Below are positions 38,940-49,745 of a stretch of 64,000 nucleotides of DNA, piece by piece (the first letter of the stretch is position 1; each line of letters begins with the position of its first letter). The stretch covers positions 124,001 through 188,000 of the forward strand of contig VCJN01001169.1 in assembly GCA_006384855.1 (NCBI GenBank), written 5' to 3'. The stretch comes from Tetraselmis striata. Lineage: Eukaryota; Chlorophyta; Chlorodendrophyceae; Chlorodendrales; Chlorodendraceae. A model generated the notes under the pieces. The model was not told the origin of the DNA, ran no database searches, and worked only from the letters and a program-made list of their open reading frames with translations. Position numbers and translations under genes: made by a program.

Positions 38940-41400
38940 GCTGACCCCTCTTCCCAGGAGGCATGAAGGGGGAGGGGGAGGCATGAAACACGCCGGTTGC
39001 CTCACCCCAATACCGGTTCGAGAGCACATCGCGGCCACCAACACTAGAATGACGAGTGAGGCGTATTGCATCAAGTCTTCAGAACCATTTGCCGGACTTG
39101 GTCATCTCCTTCAAAGAGTTTGCTCTTCGTGCATGTGCTATGGAGCTTCTCGCGGATTCCGCTCCGAATATTTCTGATGAGCTGTGGGTATCGATGAAGG
39201 CAAATTTTAGGTTTAACCAAAAATATTTTCTGAAGTCTCATTGTGAGCTATTAATCCAAATCGGTTAATAAAAACACCTTTGGCTGCGGAACTTCCGGTG
39301 ATGCCCAAGGGCGAAGAAGTCCACAAGGATGATAGAATCTATTTGAACACGGAGCTTTGCAAGACTTGTATCGTGGAGGGGGACTTCAAGGCTCCCGCGC
39401 GCGACAAAAAAAATCGTCGCGGAAGCCATGTCGGATGCTCGCGCCACAAAGGCCACAGTCTTCATTGCCGAAGCGCTTATTGGAGCTGGCTCGCACACAT
39501 GGGACTCGAAGAATGATGCGCGGGGCACGGACGACTTCAACGACGTGTTTGCTTTCGCTAGACAAGATTTCCCCCACAACCCGGGTGCGTAGATGTCTGT
39601 GCTTTCATTTACCTGATTTCCGAATTTCCCCACAGGCAGCTGAATATCCTGACTGGATATTTTCCGACGTCTACACTGCTCTTGATGGGTGCCATTTCTT
39701 CATTCACCTCGCGGACCAGCAGCTTGGATCCGCAATCACAACCGTTCAGAAACAAGCTGAGGACCTTTTCTATCACGTCTTGACTCGGGCCAAAGATTGC
39801 GGGATTATGATGGGCAGTCACAACACTTCCCGCGGTAACCCGTACGGGATAAATTCCGAAAACTACGCGACTATTAGATCCGATATGCGGTTCGCGCCGT
39901 TAGTATAGTGTGCACCTGCGGCAACGCGATGCGCACATCTCGCGGCCCATTGCCCATGCTCTAGCCTCTAGCAAGCCCAACCACCGACACCGCAACCGCC
40001 CGCGTAGCGCCAAAAGTACCTCTTTATGCGGCGATTGTGGGCGGGTCGCGACCGCTACGGCCACGCAGGCGGGCGTGCTGTGTGATATTCGTGGCGACCC
40101 CGCAACAACCGATATGAGCGCCGCCGCAACCATAAGCTTCGCCCCGATGGCACAGGCTCCGTCGGACAAACTAGGGAAAAACGTACATTATTTATGCCTT
40201 CTTTTTGACTAAACTTCCTTTCTATTCGAGCGGTTTTGGCCCTTCTAAAGGCGTATGGTGTCAGCAAAACGCGAATCCCTGATGGGGGTAGGTGGTCAAT
40301 CGGGCGGCAGTCGCGAGGGTGGACCTTGCGGCCGCCGTCCCGGGACATACACGCGCCCCGAGCGAGCCATGATCGCCATATGCCCTCGAAGGGAGCAGGA
40401 GCTGGGGGGGGAGCTAGTGGGCTGGTGGCCTGTGGGCTACGGGGCGGGCGGGAGCTGGTGGGCTAGACGGGGGTGTGCTCGTGGATACACGATTCGCCGC
40501 CCGCCGTGCCCGGTGGGTACTTCCGGCGGCGCGACGCCGATCCCGCGGCGCATGGGCGCGGCGCACACGGGCAGAATATTCGTATCGTATTCGGATCGCG
40601 AAATGTCGTACGGGTTACCGTGGGAAGTGTTGTGGTTCTCTGCGTGACGACGGTGAGGACTACCTCGTCTACGTCAGGAAACCCCCGCCCATCATCATAG
40701 CCGACAACAACCGTTCCGATGATCCCCAATTTGAGTTTGATTCGTGGAAAGTACCCGGCTTGTTTTTATCATCAGTTGCTGAGCCGGTTGTGCCTTCCCG
40801 GGTTATGTACATCCATTATTGTGCTCGGCCACTTCAAAGACACCGCGAAGTTGAAGAACGAAACAGACAGACCGTGAACAAGTTAGTACCAAAAAGCCTA
40901 TCGCTCATCTCTTCTCCAAGCACTTGAAGATGGCGGCAACAGACGGGACAACAATCGTCGACGCCACAGCCGGAACCGGGACTGCGGCGGTGCGTGAGGG
41001 GTGCAACCCGGGTGAGTGACATCACAAAGCGACCCGCATTAAAAATCAACGCCTCGTGCGGTTTGCCACGCCTTCAGGTCGCTGCGGCCTTTTATGTGTG
41101 GTGGGATTGGATGCATCCGACCTGCTCGTTCACACACAACAGCTTGAAGACGGTCCTCATTGACAACCACAAGATGAAATCGCTGGGACAAAATCTAGGA
41201 TGACCTCATGGTTCAAAGAGAAGCCATGGGACGAGACTCAGAGACTGCGTCAAGATGACTTTGAGAAGTGGCCGGGTCTACACCTTTCAATGACCGAGGG
41301 AGAGGAGCGGCAAGAGCGTGCAACGGTGGAAAAGAGGAGACTCGAGGCGGCAGAGCGTCGAGGGGATTATGTGCTCACCGATGATATTATGTAGTACACT
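38940..41400 (+). other. cluster of unrecognised ORF pieces with a DNA-methyltransferase-like motif
   Basis: Plus-strand coding-like blocks occur at about 39280-39590, 39640-39905, 40660-40925 and 40860-41010. The last contains TKKPIAHLFSKHL and, at 40960-40992, DATAGTGTAAV, which resembles motif I of N4/N6 DNA methyltransferases with the usual upstream KP...L helix. The earlier blocks (EYPDWIFSDVYTALDGCHFF and flanks) match nothing I know. The cluster lies between mobile-element remnants and may itself belong to one. Whether the pieces form one gene is not established. Confidence 0.35.
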
Positions 41401-41430
41401 TTTCCACAAAATTGCCTTCTTGAGCCGATC

Positions 41431-41625
41431 CTATGTTTTGTCCCAGCTTGGACGGGGTTTTAGCCCCGGACCGCACAAACTACTTGCAACCATCACGTTC
41501 CCCTCGCCCGGACGTTTTGTCCCAGCTTGGACGGGGTTTCAGCCCCCGACGGCACAAACTATTTGTAGTCATCATGTTCCCCTCATCACCCCTATGTTTT
41601 GTCCCTCATTATTGGACGGAATGTG
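41431..41625 (+). repeat. about 80-bp tandem repeat, 2.4 units
   Basis: Units beginning GTTTTGTCCCAGCTTGGACG start at 41435 and 41514, and a diverged partial unit at 41596. Each contains a GGCACAAACTA-like segment and a CATNNTGTTCCCCTC end. Nothing is recognised between here and the SINE at 42153. Confidence 0.65.
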
Positions 41626-42152
41626 TTTTGCCGACCTGACACAAATGAACCAACCGGCATTAGGAATAGCGATCAATCCCATTGCCGACCCGAAACCTTA
41701 ATTTAGACCTAACCACAATGCACCCAGTGCCTCAGTGCAAAATATATTGCTTTACTGTTTAGCGCGTTTCTGCGACCGATGCATTGTGCCAACCCATCCC
41801 CCATGCATCGGATATAGGTCTTGGGAGACCCGCTCAGGGTCATAGCCCGCATGTGTGCCATATGTCGGCTCTTCGACGGGGCCATAAGCCAGAAAACGTC
41901 ACAGTTATTGTGGCGAGTAAGTGGCGGGTGGCCATAAACCAAAATCAACAGGTATAGAGAATAGTTACTTGGAACGATATAAGTTTGTATTTATTACCAG
42001 TAGTGCCAAACTGCCTAGTGTTTTGTGCAGCAGCAACTACCAATCGCGAGTAAGTTCAGTGGCAGCCAACAAGAATAACATCCGTCATCCGTCTACTTTA
42101 TATCTTCGAAATTGAATGTCCAAACCCTAGTAGTTCCCATCAAAACACATCA

Positions 42153-42412
42153 GGTAAAAGTAAAGCAAAGTTCGCCCCGGGACATCGGCCGAAGCCGCCC
42201 CAACACTTGACCTCTTGCGCCAACTGCAGTCGTAGGACTGGCATAGCCCGTAGACCATATAGCCTCATTCGAATCCCGAAGGGCTAATGCATCAACCGGG
42301 TAAACCCAGGACACGCCGGGACGATATTGCCGAAAATACATCGGCCAGGAATCGATACCCGAACCTCTCGCGTACGAGACGACCGCTCACCCGAGCGGAC
42401 AAGGGATGCTGT
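42153..42412 (-). repeat. tRNA-derived SINE (family A)
   Basis: Reverse-oriented, nearly full-length copy: tail complement GTAAAGCAAAGTTCGCCCCGG, GGGCTAATGCATCAACCGGG, and the head ending ACAAGGGATG. No convincing target-site duplication was found. Confidence 0.85.
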
Positions 42413-42875
42413 ACGGCGGCGGCGGCTGTTGCTGCGGGCGGGTTGCTGACGTATACAGTATCGTTAGCGTCGTCGCGCTGCTCTTGAGCGAGGGCGGTAC
42501 CCGGGTAGATACCATACGGTACTTGGGAAGCTACCCGGGTACCGGTTCGTACGATAATGGTAGTAGGGAACTCGTGTTCGCGCCGCTGCGCGCCGCTGGC
42601 GGGAAAAAACGCGTGCGCCGACAAGGGTGACGGATCGCCGACACAAGCCGACGAAGCCGCCGACAATCCGCACCACCTACTGGCGACCTACGCCCGGACA
42701 GCACCGCGGCAAAGTTGCTACTCTGTTTTAGCCCAGAAAATAGGCTCCTGAAACTCGAGCATCGTGGTGGATGATCCCCCGGGCCCCGAGCCACTCAGCC
42801 AACGGTGCCCCCCCCCCCCCCCCCCCCCCCCGAGCTGTCCGCCGCCCCTTTGGTGCTACACCGCGCGACGCCACC

Positions 42876-45329
42876 ATGTTTGACTACCAGTTCAGCAACG
42901 AGGAGCAGTACGAGCTGCAACGCCAGACCAGCGCCGGGCTGGGCCGCGCAAAACACTGCTTCGTGATTGGCGTCGCGGGCGGCACCGCATCGGGGAAGAC
43001 CACCGTGTGCGACGCGATTATGCAGCGCCTGCACGACCAGTGCGCCGTGCTCATCAGCCAGGACTCCTTCTACAAGGGCCTCACACCGGAGCAGATCGCC
43101 AACGTCAACGGTGCGCCGCAAACGCCACAGCCGGCAGGAGCTCGAACTCTACCCTCTGCGACACAATCGACGCTAATAACCCCCCCGTTCCCTCCCCGGC
43201 CTTTGCCTCTGCCTGATTTTGACAGAGTACAATTTCGACGCACCGGATGCCTTCGACGAGGACGCCATCGTTGAGTGCCTCTCGGAGCTCAAGGTGCGCC
43301 GCCGCTGGGCAGCGGCTGAGGCAGAGGCATGGATCTGGCCCATGGTGTTTTCATCTGCTGCGGTTGGCGCGACGTCAGGACTGCCGCTGTGCTTACTTTG
43401 GAAGCCCCCGGGGGGAGGAGGGAGGGTCAGGGGGAGCTGAACCCCTGCCATACCGCTGCCTATCCCCTTCCATCCTCTCCCGGGACGCAGTCTGGGCGCG
43501 CGGTGGACGTGCCGGTGTACGACTTCTGCTCGCACTCGCGGTCCACAACGGAAAAGAAGCGCACCGAGCCGGCGGACGTAATCATCCTTGAGGGCATCCT
43601 GGTGCTGCACATGGAGCGCATCCGCAACCTGCTCAACATGAAGATCTTTGTAGACACTGACGACGACGTTCGGCTTGCGCGCCGGTGCTCCCCCCCTCCC
43701 AGCCTCCCTTTCTGCCCGTATCGGAGGTGCTGCCATTGGTCTCAGCCCGCCAGCGCAGGCAAGTGACAAACCTATGCACGCCACCTCCCCATGCCATCAG
43801 CATCCAGCGCGATGTGGCGGTGCGCGGCCGCGATGTCGGAGGCGTGATCGAGCAATACACCAAGTTTGTCAAGCCGTCCTTTGATCAATTTGTGGCTCCC
43901 TCGCGGCGGCTGGCAGACATCATCATCCCCTGGCAGCGGTGCGCCCCCGCCCCCCTTCCTCTCCTCCCGGCCCGCTCGCCCACTCATTGCCACCGTGTCA
44001 GCATTATCGAGAACTAGTAAGCCATTCCACCAACAAGCACCCGCGGATATCGACATGGGTGCCTGGCAACTCGCACTTCCAGGAGACTGGGAGCAATGAA
44101 TTAGACACACCTTACCCCCCCCCCCCCCCCCCCCCCTCCCCGCCCTTTCCCTCCCCCCTTGTTCTCCGCAGTGGCGACAACATTGTGGCAATCGACCTCA
44201 TCACGGAGCACATCCGCAGCAAGCTGCGCCAGCACGACCTGCGCCGCGTGTTCCCCAACCTGGAAGTCATCCCCTCCAACTACCAGATCCGCGGCATGCA
44301 CACCATCATCCGCGACCGCCACACGCACAAGCACGACTTTGTGTTCTACGCGGACCGCCTCATCCGCCTTGTGGTGGAGGCCGGGCTGGGGCTGCTCCCG
44401 TTCTCGGAGAAGACGGTGTGCACGCCCACGGACAGCACGTACGTCGGCGTCGACTTTTCGCGCAAGCTGTGCGGCGTGTCCATCATCCGCAGCGGCGAGT
44501 CCATGGAGAACGCGCTGCGGGCGTGCTGCAAAGGCATCAAAATCGGCAAGATCCTGGTGCACAGGTCAGCGCAGCCCCGCCGCTTGATGCCACTGCTGCT
44601 GCCGCCCTTCACAAGTTTCTATTTCCAGACGCAAAGTCAATAAATCTCCCAGACGCAAACAATAGCCAGGTGATTGACACTTTCGTTAAGCTGTGACACA
44701 TTTGCGGGGACATCTGGCAATTACGGGATGCTCACACAACCAGTGGCCCGCCGTTCCCGCAGGCACGGCGCGCATCGTTTCTCCGACATGGGCATCTCCC
44801 CCATCCACCGCACCTCGAACGTCGGCCCGGATGTGCTGGGCACCAGCGTGGACCTGCCGTGCAACGAGCTGATCTACGAGAAGCTGCCCATGGACGTGGC
44901 GGACCGCTACGTGATGCTGATGGACCCCATCCTGGGCACGGGTAACACCGCGCAGCGCGCCATCCAGGTGTGCGCTGTCGGCAAGCATCCCCGGGCCTTT
45001 TCCTCAAAACATTCCCGCTGATGCTGCGTCCCGCTGATGCATTGCCACGCGTTGCCCGTGGCATGGGCACAGTGCTGCCCCAGGAGTAATGCTGCCTCCC
45101 TGCCCGCCCGCGTGCTCTCCCATGCCCACAGGTGCTGCTGGAGAAGGGCGTCGAGGAGAACAAGATCTTCTTCCTCAACCTCATCGCCGCTCCGGAGGGC
45201 ATTCAGCGCATCTGCGAGAACTTCCCCGGCGTCACGCTCATCACCTCGGAGATCGATGAGAGGGTGAACGAGCGGTTCCAAGTCGTCCCGGGCGTCGGCG
45301 AGTTCGGCGACCGCTACTTTTGCGACTAG
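42876..45329 (+). CDS. UKL: Uridine kinase / uracil phosphoribosyltransferase fusion
   Basis: Exons 42876-43110, 43226-43293, 43491-43684, 43801-43938, 44172-44564, 44847-44967 (or 44763-44967) and 45132-45329. Phases agree throughout, giving 448 or 476 aa. Start ATG lies in CCACCATG. The N-terminal uridine kinase has P-loop [32 protein letters not shown] and DVIILEGIL with [13 protein letters not shown]. The C-terminal UPRT-like half has [38 protein letters not shown], the PRPP loop [11 protein letters not shown] and GEFGDRYF at the end. Order and length match plant UKL proteins. The kinase half would phosphorylate uridine to UMP (cytidine is also used in this family). In plants the UPRT half has been questioned, so pyrimidine salvage is certain only at family level. 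An upstream non-coding exon is possible. Confidence 0.93.
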
Positions 45330-47123
45330 GTGCCCCGCTTGCAGACGGACGCATTGCGCCTTGATATCCTGTACGGCCGGTCACCACTTGCGCTTGAGCT
45401 CCCAGCGCCTGTTGCTCTGCATGAGCTCGTCGCTGCGATACTGGGCCAGCAAGGTTTGCTCTCAATCAGTGGCATAAGGAAAATAAATAGGCATGGCCAT
45501 GCCTGCTATGTATGGCCAATGCGTGCGCCTCATTTATATCGCCTTTTCCAAGCAGCGCGCCCTTACTTTGGTGCCTTGTCATTTTACACTTTAAGAGCCC
45601 TGCAGAAATGTGTGGGATTGGCTTGCCACTGGTTGGACTGCCACCCGCACACATCGTAGCACATGTGTTGGGTCCGCTGCAAATCACCATTTGCATCAGA
45701 ACATCCGCTCCGAAAGGCATAGCGGCATCTCACTCATCGGGGTAATCGCCATGAATATAGTCGCTGGATGAATAGATGCGTTGCTTTTGGAAAGGGCAAC
45801 CGCCTTTCTCTGTCTGGCCCGTCTGCAAGTACAGCATACGAGTCTGCTGCATGACACACACATTATTATGCAACCGTACGGACCCTACCCGTGTCGGGTC
45901 ACTCTCCAGGACGTCAGTAAGGTCTTAACCAAAGTACGAGGCTCTGTACCACGAGTCCGGATACCACGTATTCGAGATGTCCCGGGTTCGATTCCTGGTC
46001 GATGGATTTCGGCAATATCGGCGCGGACTGTCCTGACTTTACCCGGTTGATGCATTAGCCCTTCGGGGTTAGAATGAGGCAATGTTCTTGGGGCTATGCC
46101 AGACCTACGACTGCAGTTGGCGCAAGATGTGAAGTGCTGGGGCGGCTTCGGCCGAGGTCCCGGGGCGAACTTTAGTCGCTACTTTACTTACCACGAGTCC
46201 TACTTAATACGTAAGAAGTGGTAACAAGTAAAGTAAAGGATTCATGCGCGAGGGAATTCGTACGAATATTGCTCGTGAACAGTGAGTGCCCCGGCGGACG
46301 ATTCATTCGTAGTCATCGAACCTGATTACAATATGAGTACGGGTACGGGATACCGTGACACTGTAATGAACCCCCCTTGAAGTGAACGGGGGAGGAGCCC
46401 CGAATATTCATTACAGAGGTGGTGTCACTGTACTCGCAAACAGTACATTACTCGCGTACATTCGCATATCATCAGATTATCCGCGCACCAGCTGCTGCGC
46501 GTGGTACAGGTAGCGGTTTAGGGTACCTACTCTGCTGTAGTAGCAGACCGATTGGCGGTCGGGGCGCGCGGCTCAACCGGGGGCCCGCGCCGCGGCAGGC
46601 GAAAGCAGCGCGCATGCCGGCGCGGGCAGCGGGGCGGACTCCTGCATGCCCGCGGCAAAGCCACTCACGCACGAGAAACAGAACCGAACCCACCGCACCA
46701 GCAGCAACCGCAGGCGCTGACGCACGACGACCACACAGCGTCCGGGTTGATCAGCGCTGGGAGACGCAACGTGGCCTGCGCGCCGGTGCGCACCCCAGGC
46801 GCGCGTGACAGCGCTGGGGCTACGGGCGGTTACAGCGCGTACGTATTCGTACGCGGGCCTTACAGCCCGGCTACAATACCGCTCGCATGCCGGCGAGCAA
46901 CCTCCCACCCTCGCAGTGACGGAGCAGCGAAGCCAGGTACCTCCGTCCGGCCACAGGGAACTCAAGCTGATTTCTGCTGCGATCTAAGGTGTTGGTCTCG
47001 CGGCGAGGTGGTTTGGCGGCTCCGGGTTGAGGCGGGCCGCTGGTGGACCGAGGGCGGCAGCAGCGGACCGACAGGCCCCCCTAATAAGTGAAGCCGGCGG
47101 CACACACCCCGCGCGGCGGCAAG
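45330..47123. other. intergenic tract with one SINE
   Basis: Between the uridine kinase stop and the polycystin start. Apart from the SINE at 45975-46195, no gene is recognised. The frame at 46552-47091 is Arg/Ala/Gly-rich and probably fortuitous. The polycystin promoter and 5' UTR should lie at the 3' end. Confidence 0.45.
45975..46195 (+). repeat. tRNA-derived SINE (family A), 5'-truncated, with a 7-nt insertion in its tail
   Basis: Starts inside the tRNA-like head (CCCGGGTTCGATTCCTGG) and runs to the tail. Where other copies read GAACTTTACTTTAC, this copy reads GAACTTTAGTCGCTACTTTAC, adding GTCGCTA. Confidence 0.8.
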
Positions 47124-49745
47124 ATGGGCTTCCTGCAGACCCTGCGCTCGGCGGCGCTCTACATCAAGGGGAACGAAAAGGCGCGCGACCTAATAATATA
47201 CGTCATCTTCCTGTCGCTGTTCAGCCTGGTGACGTTCGCGAGCAAGCCGGGCGAGGTCCAGTTCTTCCTGAACGACTTTCACGGGCGGTCGATGTCGGTG
47301 GGGCTGTCGGCGGTGGCCAGCACGGAGGGCATGTACGCCTGGCTGGACAGCACGCTGGCGGACAAGCTGTACCCGCTGCGGGATCCCTCCACCGGCGACT
47401 ATCTGAATGCGCTGGACCGGATGTACATCAGCGGCGACTTCGCGCGCTCCATCGGCGCCGTGCGGGTGCGGCAGGTGCGCAGCAAGTCGCGCAAGTGCGT
47501 GGTGCCCAGCTTCCTGCAGCAGGTGCAGGGGCAGGACACCGTCTGCGCGCGCGACTACTCCACCTTGGCGCGCCAGCGTACCAACATCTTCCCCGAGGGC
47601 AGCGCCGGCCTGGCGCGCGTGACGGCCGCCAACATGTCGGAGCCCTTCACCTACCGCAAAGCCGGCCAGATCAACTCAACTGCGCTCTTCGGCCAGTCGG
47701 GCACTTTCGGCACATACGGCCAGGACGGTTTCGCTCTGGACACCGTCCCCAACGTCGCGCCCAATGTGTTCGCGGCGTACGTGAGCTGGTGCCGACCGGT
47801 GATGATCAAGTCCATTAACGCCTGCCGGGAGGCTCAGGGCCTGGACCCCGTGCTGCCGGGCAGCGTACTGTCGACGGCGCCCGCCGACGACGCCGCGGAC
47901 GTGCCCACGCCCACACCCACCGCCACCGCCGACGCCGCCAACCCCGTCGGGAGGCGCCTGCTGCAGGCCGGCGCTGCGCCACCCCCACCGCCACCCCCGG
48001 TGACGGGCGCCAGCTGCAGCGAGGATAACGAGCTGGCGCCCTATCTGGCGGGCATGGACGTCGGCCAGTGCAGCCTGCTGTATGACGAGACGCATGCGTG
48101 CCAGCTGCGGTACGTGAGCTTTGCCGACATGCTAGACCTCATGTCCCCCGCCAGCGAAAACAACAAGGCCGCCCTGGCGTGCGGCGGCTGCAAGTGCCGC
48201 GGCGACCGCGATAGCACGTGCGTGGAGACCTGCTCCCCGAAAAAGCTGTTCCGGCGGCAGGTGGCCGCGCTGCGCACGCAGGGCTGGATCGACGAGGACA
48301 ACACGCGCGCAGTGATGGTGGATGTGGGCATGTTCAACCAAAACTTCAACCTGTTTACCACCTTCCGCGCCTTCTTCGAGGTGCCCACCATCGGCGGCGT
48401 GCGCCCGCGCAGCTTCACCTCTACTTTCCGCATTCACCGCTACGTCAGCCACTGGGACCGCGTGGTCATGGGCCTGGAGGTTGTGTTCTGCATCTTCATC
48501 TTCTTCTTCACGGTGCAGGAGCTGCGCGAGATCGTCAAGCTCAAGGCCGCCTACTTCAAGGACCCCTGGAACCTGATGGACTGGGCCAACCTCATCATCT
48601 TGTACGTTGTCATCGGCCTGCGCGTGGGCTCGCTGCTCATGGCGGAGGGCTTTTCCTTCAGCAGCAGCTCAATCCGCTACGTGGACCTCGTGCCCATGGG
48701 CGCCTTTGCCACGCAGGAGCTCAACGTCAGCGCGCTCAACTTTTTCCTTCTTTACTTCAAGGTTTTCAAGTACCTGCGCGACGTCCCGCGCATGGACGCC
48801 ATCCTCGTCACCATCAGCGGCGCGCTCGTCGACCTCTTCCTCTTCATCATCATGGCCGCCATCGTTCTGATCGGCTTCTCCGCCGCCTTTTACGTGTGCT
48901 TTGGCATGGACGTCGCCGAGTACCGCAGCATGGGGAACAGCTTTGGCAGCCTTATCCAGGCGCTCCTAGGCGTTTTTAACTACGGCGCGCTGCGGGACGC
49001 CAACTCCATCATGGCGCCCATCCTGTTCTACCTCTACTTCGCCGTCGTCTTCTTCATCCTGCTGTCCATGTTCATCGCCATCCTGGACGACAGCTACGGC
49101 CAGGCCAAGGAGAACCAGACGGAGGAGGACCTCAACTACTACGTCAACCTCGGCCGCAAGTTTATGATGAGCATCAACGGCATGCTGGGCCGCAAGCAGG
49201 CGGTGCACAGCCTGGCGCGTGACCTGCTCAACGCAGACGACGGCGAGACGCTCGACGGGCTGCTGGACGAGGCGGAGCTGGAGGCGGTGCTCAAGAAGCA
49301 CCCGCGCGCCAAGGAGCTGCTGCGCTCCACGGGCGTGAAGGAGCTGATGGAGAAGTACGACACCAACGCGGACGGCGTGCTGGACCGCGGGGAGCTGCTG
49401 CAGCTCATCGACCGCCTCATGAAGGACCAGGCGGCGGTGGAGCAGGGCGTGAAGGACGCGCAGAAGGGGCCGGGCGGGGAGGGTGGCCGGGGCGGGCTGC
49501 CGGAGGGGATGATGGAGCTGCAGGCGGACATTCTGGGCGTGGAGAACAAGGTCACCGTGGTGGACGGCCAGCTGAAGGACCTCAGCCGCAACGTGGCCAA
49601 GAAGCTCAGCCTCATGATCGACCTCATGATGAGCCTGTCGGACCAGGTGGCCACCACGGGGCAGGTGCTGCCCGGGCAGCTGCCGCCCACCACGACGGTG
49701 GACCGCGGCTACGACGGCACCGGCGGCAGCATGATCCGCATGTAG
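47124..49745 (+). CDS. PKD2: Polycystin-2 type TRP channel (PKD2)
   Basis: One uninterrupted exon, ATG 47124 to TAG 49743-49745, 873 aa. TM1 (about 22-40) is followed by the large polycystin extracellular domain (41-445) with many Cys. This domain holds a Pro/Thr/Ala linker with GRRLLQ (about 260-295) and the family segment FTTFRAFFEVPTIGGVRPRS. TM2-TM6 lie at about 447-470, 485-503, 535-553, 565-595 and 628-655, with a pore region FGSLIQALLGVFNYGAL before TM6. After the channel come a canonical EF-hand loop (Asp746 to Glu757, DTNADGVLDRGE) and a helical, Met/Leu-rich coiled-coil-like tail. By family it is a Ca2+-permeable cation channel, ciliary in Chlamydomonas. The lack of introns is odd beside the other genes. 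Confidence 0.93.
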   Translation: MGFLQTLRSAALYIKGNEKARDLIIYVIFLSLFSLVTFASKPGEVQFFLNDFHGRSMSVGLSAVASTEGMYAWLDSTLADKLYPLRDPSTGDYLNALDRMYISGDFARSIGAVRVRQVRSKSRKCVVPSFLQQVQGQDTVCARDYSTLARQRTNIFPEGSAGLARVTAANMSEPFTYRKAGQINSTALFGQSGTFGTYGQDGFALDTVPNVAPNVFAAYVSWCRPVMIKSINACREAQGLDPVLPGSVLSTAPADDAADVPTPTPTATADAANPVGRRLLQAGAAPPPPPPPVTGASCSEDNELAPYLAGMDVGQCSLLYDETHACQLRYVSFADMLDLMSPASENNKAALACGGCKCRGDRDSTCVETCSPKKLFRRQVAALRTQGWIDEDNTRAVMVDVGMFNQNFNLFTTFRAFFEVPTIGGVRPRSFTSTFRIHRYVSHWDRVVMGLEVVFCIFIFFFTVQELREIVKLKAAYFKDPWNLMDWANLIILYVVIGLRVGSLLMAEGFSFSSSSIRYVDLVPMGAFATQELNVSALNFFLLYFKVFKYLRDVPRMDAILVTISGALVDLFLFIIMAAIVLIGFSAAFYVCFGMDVAEYRSMGNSFGSLIQALLGVFNYGALRDANSIMAPILFYLYFAVVFFILLSMFIAILDDSYGQAKENQTEEDLNYYVNLGRKFMMSINGMLGRKQAVHSLARDLLNADDGETLDGLLDEAELEAVLKKHPRAKELLRSTGVKELMEKYDTNADGVLDRGELLQLIDRLMKDQAAVEQGVKDAQKGPGGEGGRGGLPEGMMELQADILGVENKVTVVDGQLKDLSRNVAKKLSLMIDLMMSLSDQVATTGQVLPGQLPPTTTVDRGYDGTGGSMIRM

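Noticed and set aside
46552-47091. 179-codon plus-strand ORF before PKD2
   Set aside because: Arg/Ala/Gly-rich with no motif in GC-rich DNA, where long chance frames are common; more likely PKD2 5' flank.
47088-47123. PKD2 starting at 47088
   Set aside because: That codon is GTG; the first ATG in frame is 47124 and gives the expected polycystin N-terminus just before TM1.
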